Shown here: positions 35,494 to 46,027 of the stretch, piece by piece
How positions within the stretch are numbered: position 1 is the stretch's first letter
Layout: the number at the start of each line of letters is the position of its first letter
Source of the DNA: Alphaproteobacteria bacterium
GTDB taxonomy: Bacteria; Pseudomonadota; Alphaproteobacteria; Rs-D84
DNA length: 64,000 nt
Assembly (NCBI GenBank): GCA_009784235.1
Contig: WRCC01000001.1
Span: 113,506-177,505, forward strand
Direction of reading: 5' to 3'
The notes under the pieces: model-generated
Seen by the model: the letters and a program-made list of their open reading frames with translations, nothing else
What the model was told of the DNA's origin: nothing
Databases searched by the model: none
Position numbers and translations under genes: made by a program

Positions 35494-36171
35494 TTAAAAA
35501 TATTTATGCAATGATTGTCCATTTTTAGACAGCCACAGTTTCGCGCGTTCAACGCCCGGACCATACAGTTCCGATACAAGGCGCCAAAAATCCGGCGAAT
35601 GGTCCATATGTTTTCGGTGTGCCAATTCATGCAATATTACATATCGCATTACGGCTGGCGGCGCGAATGCCAGACGATATGAAAATGAAATTGTTCCGCT
35701 GGCGGAACAGCTGCCCCACCGGGAAGTTGTATCGCGTACTGCAATTCGTGCCGGGCGGAATTCACGTGGCGCGGCGGCGATTTCACACTTTACACGCGCC
35801 AAGAATTGTTTTTTAATTTCATCGCGTACGCGCCGTTCGAAAAATTCAGGCGAACCGCCAACGATAATTGCATGTTGCGTTTCGGATTTATTATTTGTTA
35901 ACAGTGTTTCTTTGCCGAATACTGTAATAATATCACCTGATTTTAATTTAATTTTTTCTGGTGCGCGGGCAAATATTTTTTCCAGCCATCGTTGCTTTTC
36001 TGCAACGAATTTCATTGCGCGTGCATGCGACACCAATCGCGGCAATGTTATATGCAGTTCGCGCGTTGGTGATACTTTTGGTCGCAAGACAATGTTCCGA
36101 ACACCGGATTTGGTATTAAAAATAATTGGAATTTCTTCGCCGCTGGCAAGTACGAATGTTTCGGTTTTCAT
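35494..36171 (-). CDS. YgjP-type (DUF45) zinc metallopeptidase
   Basis: The 225-residue protein has the DUF45/YgjP layout: an N-terminal beta-rich part ('NIVLRPKVSPTRELHITLPRLV', 'KFVAEKQRWLEKI'), 'DTTSRWGSCSASGTISFSYRLA', and the zinc motif 'HELAHRKHMDHSPDFW' with HExxH and a downstream third His. The fold is related to SprT and WSS1; substrates are unknown. Its start overlaps the transketolase stop (ATGA), so both are on one transcript. Confidence 0.88.
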   Translation of the reverse strand: MKTETFVLASGEEIPIIFNTKSGVRNIVLRPKVSPTRELHITLPRLVSHARAMKFVAEKQRWLEKIFARAPEKIKLKSGDIITVFGKETLLTNNKSETQHAIIVGGSPEFFERRVRDEIKKQFLARVKCEIAAAPREFRPARIAVRDTTSRWGSCSASGTISFSYRLAFAPPAVMRYVILHELAHRKHMDHSPDFWRLVSELYGPGVERAKLWLSKNGQSLHKYF

Positions 36172-38090
36172 TTTGTTGGTTTCAGTTTTGCTTCAATTTT
36201 TTTGGCAATTATGGTCGCATCAAATCCAAAATACTTATATACATCTGCGCCTTTGCCGCCTGCGCCGAATGTGTCAACTCCGATGACTTCATCTGCGAAT
36301 TCATGCCATGCGCGCGTCGTTCCCGCTTCGATAACAATCACACGTCCACGCAATATCTTGCGCCGATATTCATCGCTTTGCAAGCGGAAAATTTCAGGTG
36401 CGGGCATGCTGACAACCGCGGCGGAAACACCGCGCGAATACAGTGTTTTTTGCACGGCCAATGCAAGTGCAACTTCGGACCCCGTGGCCATCAGCGTAAT
36501 GGTTGGCTTTTTTGAAACAGCATCGCGCAATATATATCCGCCCTTTTCCATCTCGTCTGGCGCGGCGCCATCCGGCACAATTGGAAAATCTTGCCGTGAC
36601 AGTACAATCGCCGTCGGGCCATCTTTGCGACGCAGTGCCAATTCCATAGACATCGCAACTTCGATTGCATTTGCCGGTCGCATAACATGCAAGTTCGGAA
36701 TCAGGCGCAACGACGCCAATTGTTCAATCGGTTGATGCGTTACACCATCTTCGCCCAGTGCGATGGAATCATGTGTGAATACGTAAATCACTGGCTGATT
36801 CATCAGCGCAGATAACCGAATTGCCGGACGCATATAATCGCTGAAAATTAAAAAAGTCGAACCGCATGGACGCAATCCGGACAAAGACAATCCGTTCATA
36901 ATCGCCGACATAGCATGTTCGCGCACACCATAATGAATATAGTTTCCGTGATAATTTTCTGGCGTGATATCGGTCGCAATATCTGGTCGTGCATGCGTGC
37001 TGGCGGCCAAGTCTGCACTGCCCCCAATCAATATACCCGGCATTTGTTCCATTGCGATTTTTATCGCACGACCAAACATTGTTCGTGTGGATTCGGGCTT
37101 TTTCGATTTTGCAATGTTTGTTAAAATTTCGGTTGATAAAGTATCGAAATTTATTTCAATTGGTGACACAGGTTCTGATATTGTCGGCGTGCTGATTTTT
37201 ATATTTCGCAATCTTGCCCATAATGTTGTCGCGGATTTTGCAACTGTGAACGGTTTGCCGCCCGGACGTAATTTGTTCAATACTTCGGTTGCATCCGCAT
37301 CCGACAAAGGCGACCCATGAACCGCCGCAGTCCCGGCATGTTCGGACAGATATCCGATTGTGGTTTTGCATGCGATAAATACAGGCTTTCGCATTTTTTT
37401 CGCGATATTTATCGCGCGGTTTATTTCATCTGGGTTCATGCCGTTGATTTCAATCGTTGCCCATCCAGCAGACAAAAATCGTGCCGGAATATCATCTGAC
37501 ATCGCGACATTGCCATCAATTGAAATTCCATTGTTATCCCAAAAAACAATCAAATTATTTAATTTATAATATCCGGCGAATGATGCTGCTTCGGATGAAA
37601 CGCCTTCCATCAAGTCACCATCAGAACAAAGGCAATAAACCCGCGAATTTGTTTTTTTTATTTTCGCCGCCATTGCCATTCCGATCGCGTTCGCGAATCC
37701 TTGGCCCAGTGGCCCAGTGGATGTTTCAATTCCGGGCATTGCGCCGTATTCTGGATGACCTTGGGTACGTGCGCCCAGTTGTCGGAACTTTTTCAAATCG
37801 TTCATCAAAACATCATATCCGGCCAGATGCAAAGTTGCATATAGCATTGCGCTTGCGTGCCCTGCACTCAATACAAATCGGTCGCGTACCGGCCATTCGG
37901 GATTATTTGGATTAAATCGCAAATGATTCGCAAAGATGGTTGTTATAATATCCGCCATGCCCAGCGGTGCGCCCGGGTGCCCACTTTGTGCGGCTTGGAC
38001 TTGGTCAATGGACAGTGCGCGCACGGCATCCGCCATGATGCGGATTTCCGCCGAATTAAAATCGCTTTTTTGCGCCCGCCAGAAAAACAT
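36168..38090 (-). CDS. tkt: Transketolase
   Basis: Transketolase moves two-carbon units in the pentose phosphate pathway with thiamine diphosphate. The 640-residue protein shows 'AAQSGHPGAPLGMADI', the cofactor motif 'CSDGDLMEGVSSEAASFAGYY' through 'VFWDNNGISIDG', the pyrimidine domain 'VFTHDSIALGEDGVTHQPIEQL' and 'VIEAGTTRAWHEF'. Full length for the family. A ribosome-binding site AGGGGGA precedes the ATG, and TATAAT lies about 26 bases further up, back-to-back with rnhA. Confidence 0.97.
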   Translation of the reverse strand: MFFWRAQKSDFNSAEIRIMADAVRALSIDQVQAAQSGHPGAPLGMADIITTIFANHLRFNPNNPEWPVRDRFVLSAGHASAMLYATLHLAGYDVLMNDLKKFRQLGARTQGHPEYGAMPGIETSTGPLGQGFANAIGMAMAAKIKKTNSRVYCLCSDGDLMEGVSSEAASFAGYYKLNNLIVFWDNNGISIDGNVAMSDDIPARFLSAGWATIEINGMNPDEINRAINIAKKMRKPVFIACKTTIGYLSEHAGTAAVHGSPLSDADATEVLNKLRPGGKPFTVAKSATTLWARLRNIKISTPTISEPVSPIEINFDTLSTEILTNIAKSKKPESTRTMFGRAIKIAMEQMPGILIGGSADLAASTHARPDIATDITPENYHGNYIHYGVREHAMSAIMNGLSLSGLRPCGSTFLIFSDYMRPAIRLSALMNQPVIYVFTHDSIALGEDGVTHQPIEQLASLRLIPNLHVMRPANAIEVAMSMELALRRKDGPTAIVLSRQDFPIVPDGAAPDEMEKGGYILRDAVSKKPTITLMATGSEVALALAVQKTLYSRGVSAAVVSMPAPEIFRLQSDEYRRKILRGRVIVIEAGTTRAWHEFADEVIGVDTFGAGGKGADVYKYFGFDATIIAKKIEAKLKPTK

Positions 38091-38147
38091 GTCATTCCCC
38101 CTGAATTTATGGTAAAATTATAGAACAAAAATAAAAGGTAATGCAAC

Positions 38148-38573
38148 ATGATTAAAGTCTGGACTGATGGTTCTTGTTTGGGCAATCCGGGCCCCGGTGG
38201 GTGGGCGTTTGTGGCGACCGATGGCACCAAAATCGCCGAAAAATCGGGTGGCGAACCAAATACGACCAACAATCGCATGGAACTGATGGCTGTGATTCGC
38301 GCTTTGTCGTCCATAAAAAATCCGGCGGTTGAAATTAATACGGACAGTCAATATGTAAAAAATGGTATGCAATCGTGGATGACGAATTGGAAACGCAACA
38401 ATTGGCGTACGGCCGATAAAAAGCCCGTTAAAAATCAAGATTTATGGATGTTATTGGATGCGGCCGCATCGGAAAAAAATATTAAATGGGTTTGGGTTCG
38501 CGGACATAATGGCGATGAAATGAACGAACGTGCGGATACCCTGGCGCGTACGGCGGCCGAATCTATTTCTTGA
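38148..38573 (+). CDS. rnhA: Ribonuclease HI
   Basis: RNase HI cuts RNA in RNA-DNA hybrids. All catalytic acids are seen: 'VWTDGSCLGNPGPGGWAF', 'NNRMELMAVIRAL', 'INTDSQYVKNGM', and the last Asp in 'GHNGDEMNERAD', with the basic handle 'WKRNNWRTADKKPVKNQDLW'. At 141 residues it is the normal length. AAAGG precedes the ATG. The 3' end overlaps the convergent rlmE by 11 bases, and the start is divergent from tkt with only 57 bases between them. Confidence 0.97.
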   Translation: MIKVWTDGSCLGNPGPGGWAFVATDGTKIAEKSGGEPNTTNNRMELMAVIRALSSIKNPAVEINTDSQYVKNGMQSWMTNWKRNNWRTADKKPVKNQDLWMLLDAAASEKNIKWVWVRGHNGDEMNERADTLARTAAESIS

Positions 38574-39201
38574 ATCCCAACCCAACGATAAACATTTCCA
38601 CTGAATCTTTGCGGGATGCAGCGGGTTTGATATGCGCGACTTTATCAAAATGTTTTTTGACGTCGGCCATGATTTCATTGGTCGTGCCGCCAGTAAAAGA
38701 TTTAGCAACAAATGTTCCGCCGGGTTTCAAAGTATCTTTTGCAAAATCCCACGCGTATTCCAATAATGTCATCTGGCGCAGATGGTCAGTCTTTTGATGC
38801 CCGGTCGTATTCGGCGCCATATCGGAAAGAACGACATTAACACCCGCCCCACCTACTTTTTCGTTCAACCAATCCAACGCTTCGTCAGTTGTAAAATCAC
38901 CTTCGTAAAATTCAACACCAGTAATCGGTTTTATAGGCAGCAAGTCCATTGCGATAATGCGCGATTTTGGAAATTCGCGCGCGATATATTGCGACCAGGA
39001 ACCCGGTGCCGCGCCCAAATCCACAACGACCATACCGTCACGCAGGAACTTATATTTTTCATTTATTTCGATTAATTTATATGCGGCGCGCGCGCGATAG
39101 CCTTCTTTGCGTGCGCGTTCAACATAAGGGTCATTCGCCTGGCGCTGAATCCACGCAACACTTGATTTTGATTTTGCAATTTTTTTGTTTATTATTTTCA
39201 T
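38563..39201 (-). CDS. rlmE: 23S rRNA 2'-O-methyltransferase RlmE (FtsJ)
   Basis: RlmE methylates U2552 in the ribosomal A loop. The 212-residue product has '[15 protein letters not shown]' (SAM binding), the catalytic Asp in '[18 protein letters not shown]', '[15 protein letters not shown]' (catalytic Lys) and '[19 protein letters not shown]'. The basic N-terminus suits rRNA binding. Last gene of the ffh-dnaJ-like-rlmE operon; the start overlaps the stop of the J-domain gene. Confidence 0.97.
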   Translation of the reverse strand: MKIINKKIAKSKSSVAWIQRQANDPYVERARKEGYRARAAYKLIEINEKYKFLRDGMVVVDLGAAPGSWSQYIAREFPKSRIIAMDLLPIKPITGVEFYEGDFTTDEALDWLNEKVGGAGVNVVLSDMAPNTTGHQKTDHLRQMTLLEYAWDFAKDTLKPGGTFVAKSFTGGTTNEIMADVKKHFDKVAHIKPAASRKDSVEMFIVGLGFKK

Positions 39202-39839
39202 CTGTCATCACGTTCTTTGCTATAAGAGTATTGTCCGCGCTGCATCAGGTCTTTCAATACAACCAAGGCACGGATATCGCCGAACGCAGGCTGCAGAAGG
39301 ATTCCATGCTCCTTGGAATGTAAAATCGATAAACGAACGTTGTGTGCGCTGAAAACCTTTTGCGCTTCCATGGCATTTTGCTCGTTCTTTGGTTTGAAAT
39401 AATACGTCGGTCTGTTTGTCGTGTCGTCAATGGCGTTTATAACGATTCCGAACTGTCGCAGTGAATTGGACAAGGTATCGATAATTTCGTCATATGATTT
39501 GAAGTCAAAGCCTTTTATCCGGCTGGATGCATCTGCAAAAGATTGCTGTTTCACTCGATTGCTTGGGTAAAATTTCGGCATAACCTCTGAATCATAGCGT
39601 TTGCGTTTTTCGGGGTTGCTCAGTATTTCCCATGCTTCTGCGGCTTTTCTGAATTGTTCCGCGGCTTCTTTGTCCCCTGGATTCTTATCGGGGTGATATT
39701 TGTGTGCGATTGACCTGTATGCTTTTTTTATATCCTGATTTGTTGCCGCCGTAATTTCTTCGCGCGTGGCATCCCATCTGATATTGAACGGCAGATATAA
39801 ATTTGCATCTCTAACTTTATCCAGCCAATCTCTCATCAC
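39198..39839 (-). CDS. J-domain (DnaJ-like) protein
   Basis: A J domain lies unusually within residues 15-85 after a 15-residue lead: '[47 protein letters not shown]', with the HPD motif intact. There is no Gly/Phe or zinc-finger region, so it is not canonical DnaJ (type III J protein). The C-terminal 115 residues are unassigned. It should recruit DnaK to a specific client. It sits between ffh and rlmE with ATGA overlaps on both sides, perhaps linking folding to protein targeting or ribosome assembly. Confidence 0.87.
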   Translation of the reverse strand: MMRDWLDKVRDANLYLPFNIRWDATREEITAATNQDIKKAYRSIAHKYHPDKNPGDKEAAEQFRKAAEAWEILSNPEKRKRYDSEVMPKFYPSNRVKQQSFADASSRIKGFDFKSYDEIIDTLSNSLRQFGIVINAIDDTTNRPTYYFKPKNEQNAMEAQKVFSAHNVRLSILHSKEHGILLQPAFGDIRALVVLKDLMQRGQYSYSKERDDR

Positions 39840-41170
39840 GATTCTCCGCCGGGTATGTTTTTCATCATTTCCATCAGTTTATCGGGCGAACCGAATTGTG
39901 ATAATTGCTTCATCTGGGTGCGCATTTTGTCGAAGTTTTTCAGCAATTGTTCAACGTCGCGTACGGCTGTTCCGCTGCCCGCTGCGATGCGTGTTTTGCG
40001 GCTGGCTAAAATTATTTCCGGCCGCATGCGTTCGGCCGCGGTCATTGATTGAATAATTGCCATCTGTTTATTAACGGCGTCATCGGTCGCGCGGTCTTTC
40101 AGCGCACCCGCCATTTGCGACATGCCCGGAATCATTTTAAGCAATCCGCCGATGGAACCCATTTTTTTAATTTGCTTCATTTGTTTCAGCATATCGTCAA
40201 GGGTAAATTCGCCGCTGAACATTTTCATCATTGCATTTTCGGCGTCTTTTTCGTTGATGTGTTCTTGGGCGCGTTCAACCAAAGATACAACGTCGCCCAT
40301 GCCCAAAATTCGCGACGCGACGCGGTCGGGATAGAACTGTTCAAAATCTGTAATTTTTTCGCCCGTTCCGGTGAACAGCACAGGCGCACCGGTTTCCATG
40401 CGCGCGGACAACACCGCCCCGCCCCGCGCATCACCATCGGCACGCGTCATAATCAATCCAGTGACGCCCAGCTGATTATTAAATTCCCGCGCAACATTTA
40501 ATGAATCTTGCCCGGCCATCGCGTCGATGGTCAACATGATATCGGTCGGCGATAAAATCTTTTTCAAATCGCGCAATTCAAGCATCAGCTTTTCATCAAT
40601 TTGCAAACGACCGGCAGTATCGATAATTAAAATATCAGATTTATTTTCACGCAGTGCGCGTTTTGCAATTTCAATTGGTTTTTCATCCGCAATAATCGGC
40701 AAAGAATTCACGCCGGCCTGGGTCGCCAGCATTTCCAATTGTTCACGCGCGGATGGGCGATATATATCAGTCGATACCAATAAAACCGATTTGCCCAGCT
40801 TTTTATAATGAACGGCCAGTTTTCCTGCGGTGGTGGTTTTGCCGGTGCCTTGCAATCCAATCAGCATGATGATTTCTGATTTATGATTTATGATTTCTGA
40901 TTTAGTGCCACCAAGTAAATTGACCAATTCATCATAAACAATCTTGGCAACCTGTTCCGCTGGACGGACATTTTCGGTGATTTTTTGTCCGACTGCTTTT
41001 TCACGAATATCAGACATTAATTTTTTTACAACGGGCAGCGCAACATCTGCTTCCAGTAACGCAATCCGAATTTCGGACAAAGCATCGTCCAGCATTGATT
41101 CAGTCAGATGTGTCCGGCCAGTTAATTTTGCAAAAGTGGTACCCAATCGGCGGGTTAAATTATCAAACAT
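39836..41170 (-). CDS. ffh: Signal recognition particle protein Ffh
   Basis: Ffh binds signal peptides on ribosomes and delivers them to FtsY. The 444-residue product starts '[16 protein letters not shown]' and has the NG domain ('[17 protein letters not shown]', '[13 protein letters not shown]', '[14 protein letters not shown]') and the Met-rich M domain with 'MIPGMSQM' and the RNA-binding '[14 protein letters not shown]'. Just before the P-loop sits '[12 protein letters not shown]', coded by a short DNA repeat also found in cysS. The start was moved to 41170; the predicted mRNA is leaderless. Confidence 0.97.
   Translation of the reverse strand: MFDNLTRRLGTTFAKLTGRTHLTESMLDDALSEIRIALLEADVALPVVKKLMSDIREKAVGQKITENVRPAEQVAKIVYDELVNLLGGTKSEIINHKSEIIMLIGLQGTGKTTTAGKLAVHYKKLGKSVLLVSTDIYRPSAREQLEMLATQAGVNSLPIIADEKPIEIAKRALRENKSDILIIDTAGRLQIDEKLMLELRDLKKILSPTDIMLTIDAMAGQDSLNVAREFNNQLGVTGLIMTRADGDARGGAVLSARMETGAPVLFTGTGEKITDFEQFYPDRVASRILGMGDVVSLVERAQEHINEKDAENAMMKMFSGEFTLDDMLKQMKQIKKMGSIGGLLKMIPGMSQMAGALKDRATDDAVNKQMAIIQSMTAAERMRPEIILASRKTRIAAGSGTAVRDVEQLLKNFDKMRTQMKQLSQFGSPDKLMEMMKNIPGGES
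40871..40905. repeat. GATTTATGATTT-type micro-repeat inserted in ffh
   Basis: Tandem 7-base units (gattta/c-tg). A 27-base stretch (40878-40904) is identical to one in cysS (57053-57079) and is read in the same frame, giving 'KSEIINHKS'. Confidence 0.9.
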
Positions 41171-41177
41171 AGCGAAT

Positions 41178-41206
41178 ATTTTACCGCGAAAAACGCGAAA
41201 TTGCAA
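41178..41206 (-). promoter_or_regulatory. ffh promoter (predicted leaderless)
   Basis: TTGCAA, 17-base spacer, TAAAAT, then seven bases (ATTCGCT) to the ffh ATG. Confidence 0.78.
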
Positions 41207-41211
41207 ACGAA

Positions 41212-41778
41212 TTAAAAAGTAGTATGAAAGCGCAACATCGCGCCCCCATCTGTCGGTTCAACCGATAAATTAACGTTGTCCGGAATGTATCTGGTGGTGA
41301 ATAAATAATTAAATCCTATGCCAATTGCGGCCGCGGTACCGATATCCAACCAATTGTGCATTCGCGCATAATTCCGCGAATATCCAACGTACGCCGCGGC
41401 CGCATACATTGGCGCACCAATGTACCAACCGTAACGCATCTGCCAATATGCAGCGCCAGAAAAAGCAAAACTGGTATGCCCAGATGGAAATGTTCGACCA
41501 TCCACGCCCGAATCTTGATATGGGCGTTCTTCGTTCGTTACGAATTTAAGTACCTCGGTTGTCACCGCGGTGGAACCAATGGCCAGACTCCATTGCCGTG
41601 CCCCTTGCCAATCTTGGATGGCAACCGTATATAGAATCGCGGATATTGGAATGGCCAGCATGGTATAATCGCCAATGCGTGTTACGGTGGCATCATTACG
41701 CGCTGTATGCCTGTCTGCGTGCGCGGTATGCGTTACCAATAGTGTCACAACAGCTAAACATAATAGGACTTTTTTCAT
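41212..41778 (-). CDS. PAP2-family phosphatase
   Basis: After a signal peptide ('MKKVLLCLAVVTLLVTHTAHA') come the three PAP2 motifs: 'KFVTNEERPYQ' (KX6RP), 'FPSGHTSFAF' (PSGH) and 'SRNYARMHNWLDI' (SRX5HX3D), all intact. PAP2 enzymes remove phosphate from lipids such as undecaprenyl-pyrophosphate or lipid A, on the periplasmic side. The 188-residue length, hydrophobic middle and final Phe would also fit an outer-membrane location. The start was moved to 41778. It is followed by ffh on the same strand, with the ffh promoter just inside the gap. Confidence 0.88.
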   Translation of the reverse strand: MKKVLLCLAVVTLLVTHTAHADRHTARNDATVTRIGDYTMLAIPISAILYTVAIQDWQGARQWSLAIGSTAVTTEVLKFVTNEERPYQDSGVDGRTFPSGHTSFAFSGAAYWQMRYGWYIGAPMYAAAAYVGYSRNYARMHNWLDIGTAAAIGIGFNYLFTTRYIPDNVNLSVEPTDGGAMLRFHTTF

Positions 41779-41818
41779 GCACGAAAGTGTTACACAGATG
41801 AAATTGCCGCGCAACTAT

Positions 41819-44635
41819 TTATTTCAAATATCTTTGAAGGTATTTTCCGGTTGGACTGGTCGGGATTTTTGCAACCGATTCCGGTGTGCCGGCCGCGACA
41901 ATATTTCCGCCCGCATCGCCGCCGCCGGGACCCAAATCAATGACCCAGTCTGCGGTTTTGATGACTTCCAGATTGTGTTCAATTACGATAACTGTATTGC
42001 CCTGGTCGGCCAATTCATGCAGAACAGACAATAACATTTTAATATCTTCGAAATGCAATCCAGTCGTTGGTTCGTCCAATATATACAATGTCCGGCCGGT
42101 CGAACGCGCGGCCAATTCTTTAGAAAGCTTTACGCGTTGTGCTTCACCACCCGATAATTCCAGCGACGATTGGCCCAATTTTATATAATCCAGTCCGACG
42201 CGGCGCAGCAATTCTAATTTATTTTTAATCAGTGGAACATTGATGAAGAATCTGTACGCTTCATCGACCGTCATATTTAAAACGTCCGCAATCGATTTGC
42301 CTTTGTACGTTACTTTCAACGTTTCATCATTATATCGTGACCCATGGCATTTTTCGCATTCTACATAAATATCGGGCAAGAAATTCATTTCGATTCTGAT
42401 TACGCCATCGCCCTGGCATGCTTCGCATCGGCCGCCTTTGACATTAAAAGAAAATCGTCCGGCCGCATATCCGCGTGCTTTCGATTCCGGCAACGCGGCA
42501 TAAAAATCACGAATATGGGTAAACAATCCGGTATAAGTCGCCGGGTTCGAACGTGGACTGCGCCCAATCGGACTTTGATCTATATCGACAACTTTATCGA
42601 TGTTTTCGATACCGGTAATTTTATCATGCGCACCAGATTCCAGCTTTGAATTATGCAGCACGCGCATTATTGATGGATATAAAGTATTTAACAACAGCGT
42701 TGATTTTCCAGAGCCCGAAACACCGGTCAGCGCAACCAGTTTACCCAGTGGAATTTCTACATCAACATTTTTCAAATTATTCTGACGCGCGCCTTTGATA
42801 TTTATAACCGCGCCCGTGCCATCGCGTCGCGTTTTCGGCACATCGATTTTTTTTGCACCGGATAAATATTGTCCGGTTAATGAATCTTTGTTTTTCAAGA
42901 TGTCTGCAGGTTTTCCAGCCGCAACAATCGAACCACCGTGAACACCGGCGTTGCGGCCAATGTCGATTAAATAATCGGCCGACATCATTGCGTCTTCATC
43001 ATGTTCAACTACGATTACCGTATTATCTTTATCGCGCAAAGCTTTCAAAGTTTCCAGTAATTTATCGTTATCAGATTGGTGCAATCCGATTGACGGTTCA
43101 TCCAAAACATACAAAACGCCGGTCAGTCCGGAACCAATTTGCGATGCCAATCGAATACGTTGTGCTTCACCGCCGGACAGTGTTCCAGCGTTACGCGACA
43201 ATGTTAGATATCCGAGTCCAACATTAGCCAAAAATTCCAAACGCGATGTAATTTCGCGCAATATTACGCGGGCGATTTCATTCTGTTTTTTCGTCATGCG
43301 TTCTGGCAAATCGCGAAACCATGCAAGTGCTTTCGTCACTGACATTTCTGAAATATCCATGATGTCCGCGCTATTGACTTTCACACATAATGCTTGGACG
43401 TTCAGGCGTTTTCCGTGGCACGCTGGGCATGGCGTTTGCGATTGGAATTTTTCCAAAAATTCTTTCATTAAATTGGATTCGGATTCGCGGAATCTTCGTT
43501 CCAGGTTTCCAATTACGCCTTCGAACGGTTTTTCATATTTGTATCCGTTCCAATTTATATGGATTGGTGTGTCGCCGCTGCCATACAATATAATGTCTTG
43601 CTGGGCCGCGGTCAAAGAATTCCAAGGTTTTGACATTGGAATTTTATAATGCTTTGTGACGCCTTCCAAAACATGTTCATACTGCGTTAACATTCCGCCG
43701 CGCGACCACGGTGCAATCGCGCCATCGCGCAACGATAATGAAGTATCCGGAATAACCAGTGCGACTGACATATTCAATTGGACGCCCAGACCGTCGCATT
43801 CGCTGCACGCGCCCAATGGCGCATTAAACGAAAACAATCGCGGTTCGATTTTCGGCACGGTAAATCCAGAAACCGGGCATGCGAATTCGGTGGAATATAA
43901 AATGTCTTCGTTGGTGTCCAATCGGCGCACCAAAACAGAACCCGGTACCAGACGCAAAGATGATTCAAATGACGCGGACAAGCGTGAAATAAAATCTTCA
44001 TCATTTTTTACGACCAGCCGGTCAACAACAACAAAAATATTATGTTTCTTATTTTTATCCAATGTCGGTGGCCGCGATAAATCAACCAATTCACCATCGA
44101 TAATTGCGCGCTGATATCCTTGTTTTACCAGGAACGCTAATTCTTTTTTATATTCGCCTTTGCGTTCACGGACCAATGGCGCCATAACGTAAATTTTTGT
44201 ATCGGCTGGCAGTTTAAGAGTCCATTCGACCATTTCCGGAATTGTCTGAGATGAAATCGGTTTGCCCGTCATCGGTGAATGCGGCACGCCGACACGCGCC
44301 CACAACAGACGGAAATAATCGTAGATTTCAGTAACCGTACCGACAGTGGAACGTGGATTTTTCGATGTTGTTTTTTGTTCAATCGAAATCGCAGGCGATA
44401 ATCCTTCAATTAAATCGACATCCGGCTTGCGCTGCATATCCAAAAATTGACGCGCGTATGACGATAATGATTCGACGTATCGACGTTGGCCCTCGGCATA
44501 AATTGTATTAAACGCCAACGATGATTTCCCCGAACCGGACACGCCAGTAATGACCACCAATTTATTTTTTGGTATGTCCAGGTCGATATTCTTTAAATTG
44601 TTTTCCCGCGCACCGCGGATTTTAATTGTATTCAT
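41819..44635 (-). CDS. uvrA: Excinuclease ABC subunit A (UvrA)
   Basis: UvrA scans DNA for bulky damage and loads UvrB. The 938-residue protein holds two ABC modules: Walker A '[34 protein letters not shown]' and '[18 protein letters not shown]', ABC signatures '[16 protein letters not shown]' and '[16 protein letters not shown]', and CxxC zinc clusters ('CSECDGLG', 'CPACHGKR', '[10 protein letters not shown]'). Full length. A -10 box ends seven bases before the ATG, so it is another predicted leaderless mRNA. uvrB and uvrC are not in the window. Confidence 0.98.
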   Translation of the reverse strand: MNTIKIRGARENNLKNIDLDIPKNKLVVITGVSGSGKSSLAFNTIYAEGQRRYVESLSSYARQFLDMQRKPDVDLIEGLSPAISIEQKTTSKNPRSTVGTVTEIYDYFRLLWARVGVPHSPMTGKPISSQTIPEMVEWTLKLPADTKIYVMAPLVRERKGEYKKELAFLVKQGYQRAIIDGELVDLSRPPTLDKNKKHNIFVVVDRLVVKNDEDFISRLSASFESSLRLVPGSVLVRRLDTNEDILYSTEFACPVSGFTVPKIEPRLFSFNAPLGACSECDGLGVQLNMSVALVIPDTSLSLRDGAIAPWSRGGMLTQYEHVLEGVTKHYKIPMSKPWNSLTAAQQDIILYGSGDTPIHINWNGYKYEKPFEGVIGNLERRFRESESNLMKEFLEKFQSQTPCPACHGKRLNVQALCVKVNSADIMDISEMSVTKALAWFRDLPERMTKKQNEIARVILREITSRLEFLANVGLGYLTLSRNAGTLSGGEAQRIRLASQIGSGLTGVLYVLDEPSIGLHQSDNDKLLETLKALRDKDNTVIVVEHDEDAMMSADYLIDIGRNAGVHGGSIVAAGKPADILKNKDSLTGQYLSGAKKIDVPKTRRDGTGAVINIKGARQNNLKNVDVEIPLGKLVALTGVSGSGKSTLLLNTLYPSIMRVLHNSKLESGAHDKITGIENIDKVVDIDQSPIGRSPRSNPATYTGLFTHIRDFYAALPESKARGYAAGRFSFNVKGGRCEACQGDGVIRIEMNFLPDIYVECEKCHGSRYNDETLKVTYKGKSIADVLNMTVDEAYRFFINVPLIKNKLELLRRVGLDYIKLGQSSLELSGGEAQRVKLSKELAARSTGRTLYILDEPTTGLHFEDIKMLLSVLHELADQGNTVIVIEHNLEVIKTADWVIDLGPGGGDAGGNIVAAGTPESVAKIPTSPTGKYLQRYLK

Positions 44636-44642
44636 GTCCGAC

Positions 44643-44670
44643 TATATAGTGATAAATTTGTCGGGTTCAA
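44643..44670 (-). promoter_or_regulatory. uvrA promoter (predicted leaderless)
   Basis: TTGAAC, 16-base spacer, TATATA, then GTCGGAC and the uvrA ATG. No SOS box (CTG-N10-CAG or GTTC-type) is obvious. Confidence 0.7.
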
Positions 44671-44703
44671 GTATAACCGACCGATATTAAAAAGCAACAA
44701 AAG

Positions 44704-44725
44704 AAAACGCCCCAGGGGGCGTTTT
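44704..44725. terminator. Terminator at the end of pyrF
   Basis: AAAACGCCCC-AG-GGGGCGTTTT, with A/T runs on both sides, touching the pyrF stop codon. It separates pyrF from uvrA. Confidence 0.9.
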
Positions 44726-45543
44726 TATCTGGGTTTTGACCTGAAATATTTATACCCGTCTGCGGCGGCATTATTGATATCGTTTTTCCATTTTTCTGCG
44801 GCCTTGGCCGGCTTCATTTTTCCCAAATATTCCGGATTGGTCAGTCCACTGGAAATTGGATATATGGCATTCGGCCCGGCATATTTTATAAAATCCAAAT
44901 CGCCGCCCTGGCGGCCGAATCCGGGTGCCAAAACGAACGCCAGGTCTTTCGTATCATGCCCATTATCCAGTTCCGCGGTGCGGATATTTTTCATGGATTC
45001 CGGTTTTGTTGCGCCGACCACGAAACCAACGCGTTCTTTGTCCACATTGCGAATTTCCAATGCCATGTGTTGATACACATAAAGCCCGTCTTCGGCCCGC
45101 AAATTTTGTATTTTGGCATTTTCGTTTGATGTAGCCGCCAACGCGAACACGCACATATTCGGATCGGCGTCCAGATAAGGCATTATTGTATCGATTTCCC
45201 CTATGTACGGGCTGACCGTGACTATGTCCGGGACAAAATTGTAAATATCCGCAGTACTGTATTCTTTCTGGGTACTGCCGATATCGCCGCGTTTGTCATC
45301 CAAAATGCGCAGCAAATTCGGATGAGCAATCGCGGTATAGTTCATAATTTCGGCCAATATATGCCGCGAATGTTTTTCATAAAACGCCAAATTTAGCTTT
45401 ATTCCGACAATATGCGGCGCGCATTTATCGATAATTTTACGCAATTTTTTGTAATCCATTTGTTCTGGCGATGGGTCCAGTCCCAGTACAAGACGGGAAT
45501 TTTTGGTTTTTATCTGCTGGGCCAATTTTTGAAAAGCGTGCAT
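44725..45543 (-). CDS. pyrF: Orotidine 5'-phosphate decarboxylase (type 2)
   Basis: PyrF makes UMP from OMP, the last step of pyrimidine synthesis. The 272-residue length and 'LVLGLDPSPEQM' followed by 'RILDDKRGDIGSTQKEY' mark the longer type 2 subfamily; the catalytic Lys-Asp set is in 'DDKRGDIGST'. Later motifs 'FVVGATKPE', 'VLAPGFGRQGGDL' and 'IYPISSGL' are present. A ribosome-binding site AAGGA precedes the ATG. It stands as a single gene after the nuclease/helicase pair on the same strand. Confidence 0.95.
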   Translation of the reverse strand: MHAFQKLAQQIKTKNSRLVLGLDPSPEQMDYKKLRKIIDKCAPHIVGIKLNLAFYEKHSRHILAEIMNYTAIAHPNLLRILDDKRGDIGSTQKEYSTADIYNFVPDIVTVSPYIGEIDTIMPYLDADPNMCVFALAATSNENAKIQNLRAEDGLYVYQHMALEIRNVDKERVGFVVGATKPESMKNIRTAELDNGHDTKDLAFVLAPGFGRQGGDLDFIKYAGPNAIYPISSGLTNPEYLGKMKPAKAAEKWKNDINNAAADGYKYFRSKPR

Positions 45544-45571
45544 ATTCTATCCTTTATGTGCCAAGATAGTA

Positions 45572-46027
45572 TCAATCGGGGCTGTTTTCAACAATTTTTT
45601 CCAATTCCCAATCGGACAGCCACAAAATATATCCCCGTACGGCGCGGCCAGGAAATGCAGCGCGCAAAAGTGCGGCGTATTCCGCCATCTGCGCGGCGTA
45701 CAGGTCGCGTCGTGCAGATTTATCAGTGTCTGTTTTATAATCCAAGAATTCGATTTCTGTGTCGCTTATTATCATTCGGTCTATGCGGCGGCTGATGAAT
45801 TTTTCGCGAATTTTCCCGGCGATTGGAACTTCGGTGCGTGCGCCGGATGCAAAAAATCGCGCAATTTTCGGCTGTGCGGTGATTTTTTTGGCCAGCATAG
45901 CATCGCCTTGCGCACCCTGCCCGTCAATTATAACATGTTGTAATCGCTTGTGCATCACGGTGCCTGCATCTGTTGCATGTTTCTGCGATTCATGTGATTT
46001 TAAAAAATCGGACAGTGTTCCATTCAT
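45572..46027 (-). CDS. PD-(D/E)XK nuclease, AddA C-terminal domain as a separate protein
   Basis: A 151-residue RecB-type nuclease: 'AGTVMHKRLQHV' (His), 'SRRIDRMIISDTEIEFLDYKTD' with the D-x(n)-D-x-K core, and 'AAQMAEYAALLRAAF' (QxxxY). In AddA this domain is fused to the helicase; here the helicase ends and this ORF starts in an ATGA overlap, so the protein is split into two subunits. The nuclease would trim ends during double-strand break repair. A frameshift or sequencing error cannot be ruled out, but both motif sets are intact. Confidence 0.85.
   Translation of the reverse strand: MNGTLSDFLKSHESQKHATDAGTVMHKRLQHVIIDGQGAQGDAMLAKKITAQPKIARFFASGARTEVPIAGKIREKFISRRIDRMIISDTEIEFLDYKTDTDKSARRDLYAAQMAEYAALLRAAFPGRAVRGYILWLSDWELEKIVENSPD

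Noticed and set aside
41819-44635. Split or damaged uvrA suggested by many overlapping ORFs
   Set aside because: The 938-residue frame is continuous with both ABC modules and zinc clusters intact.
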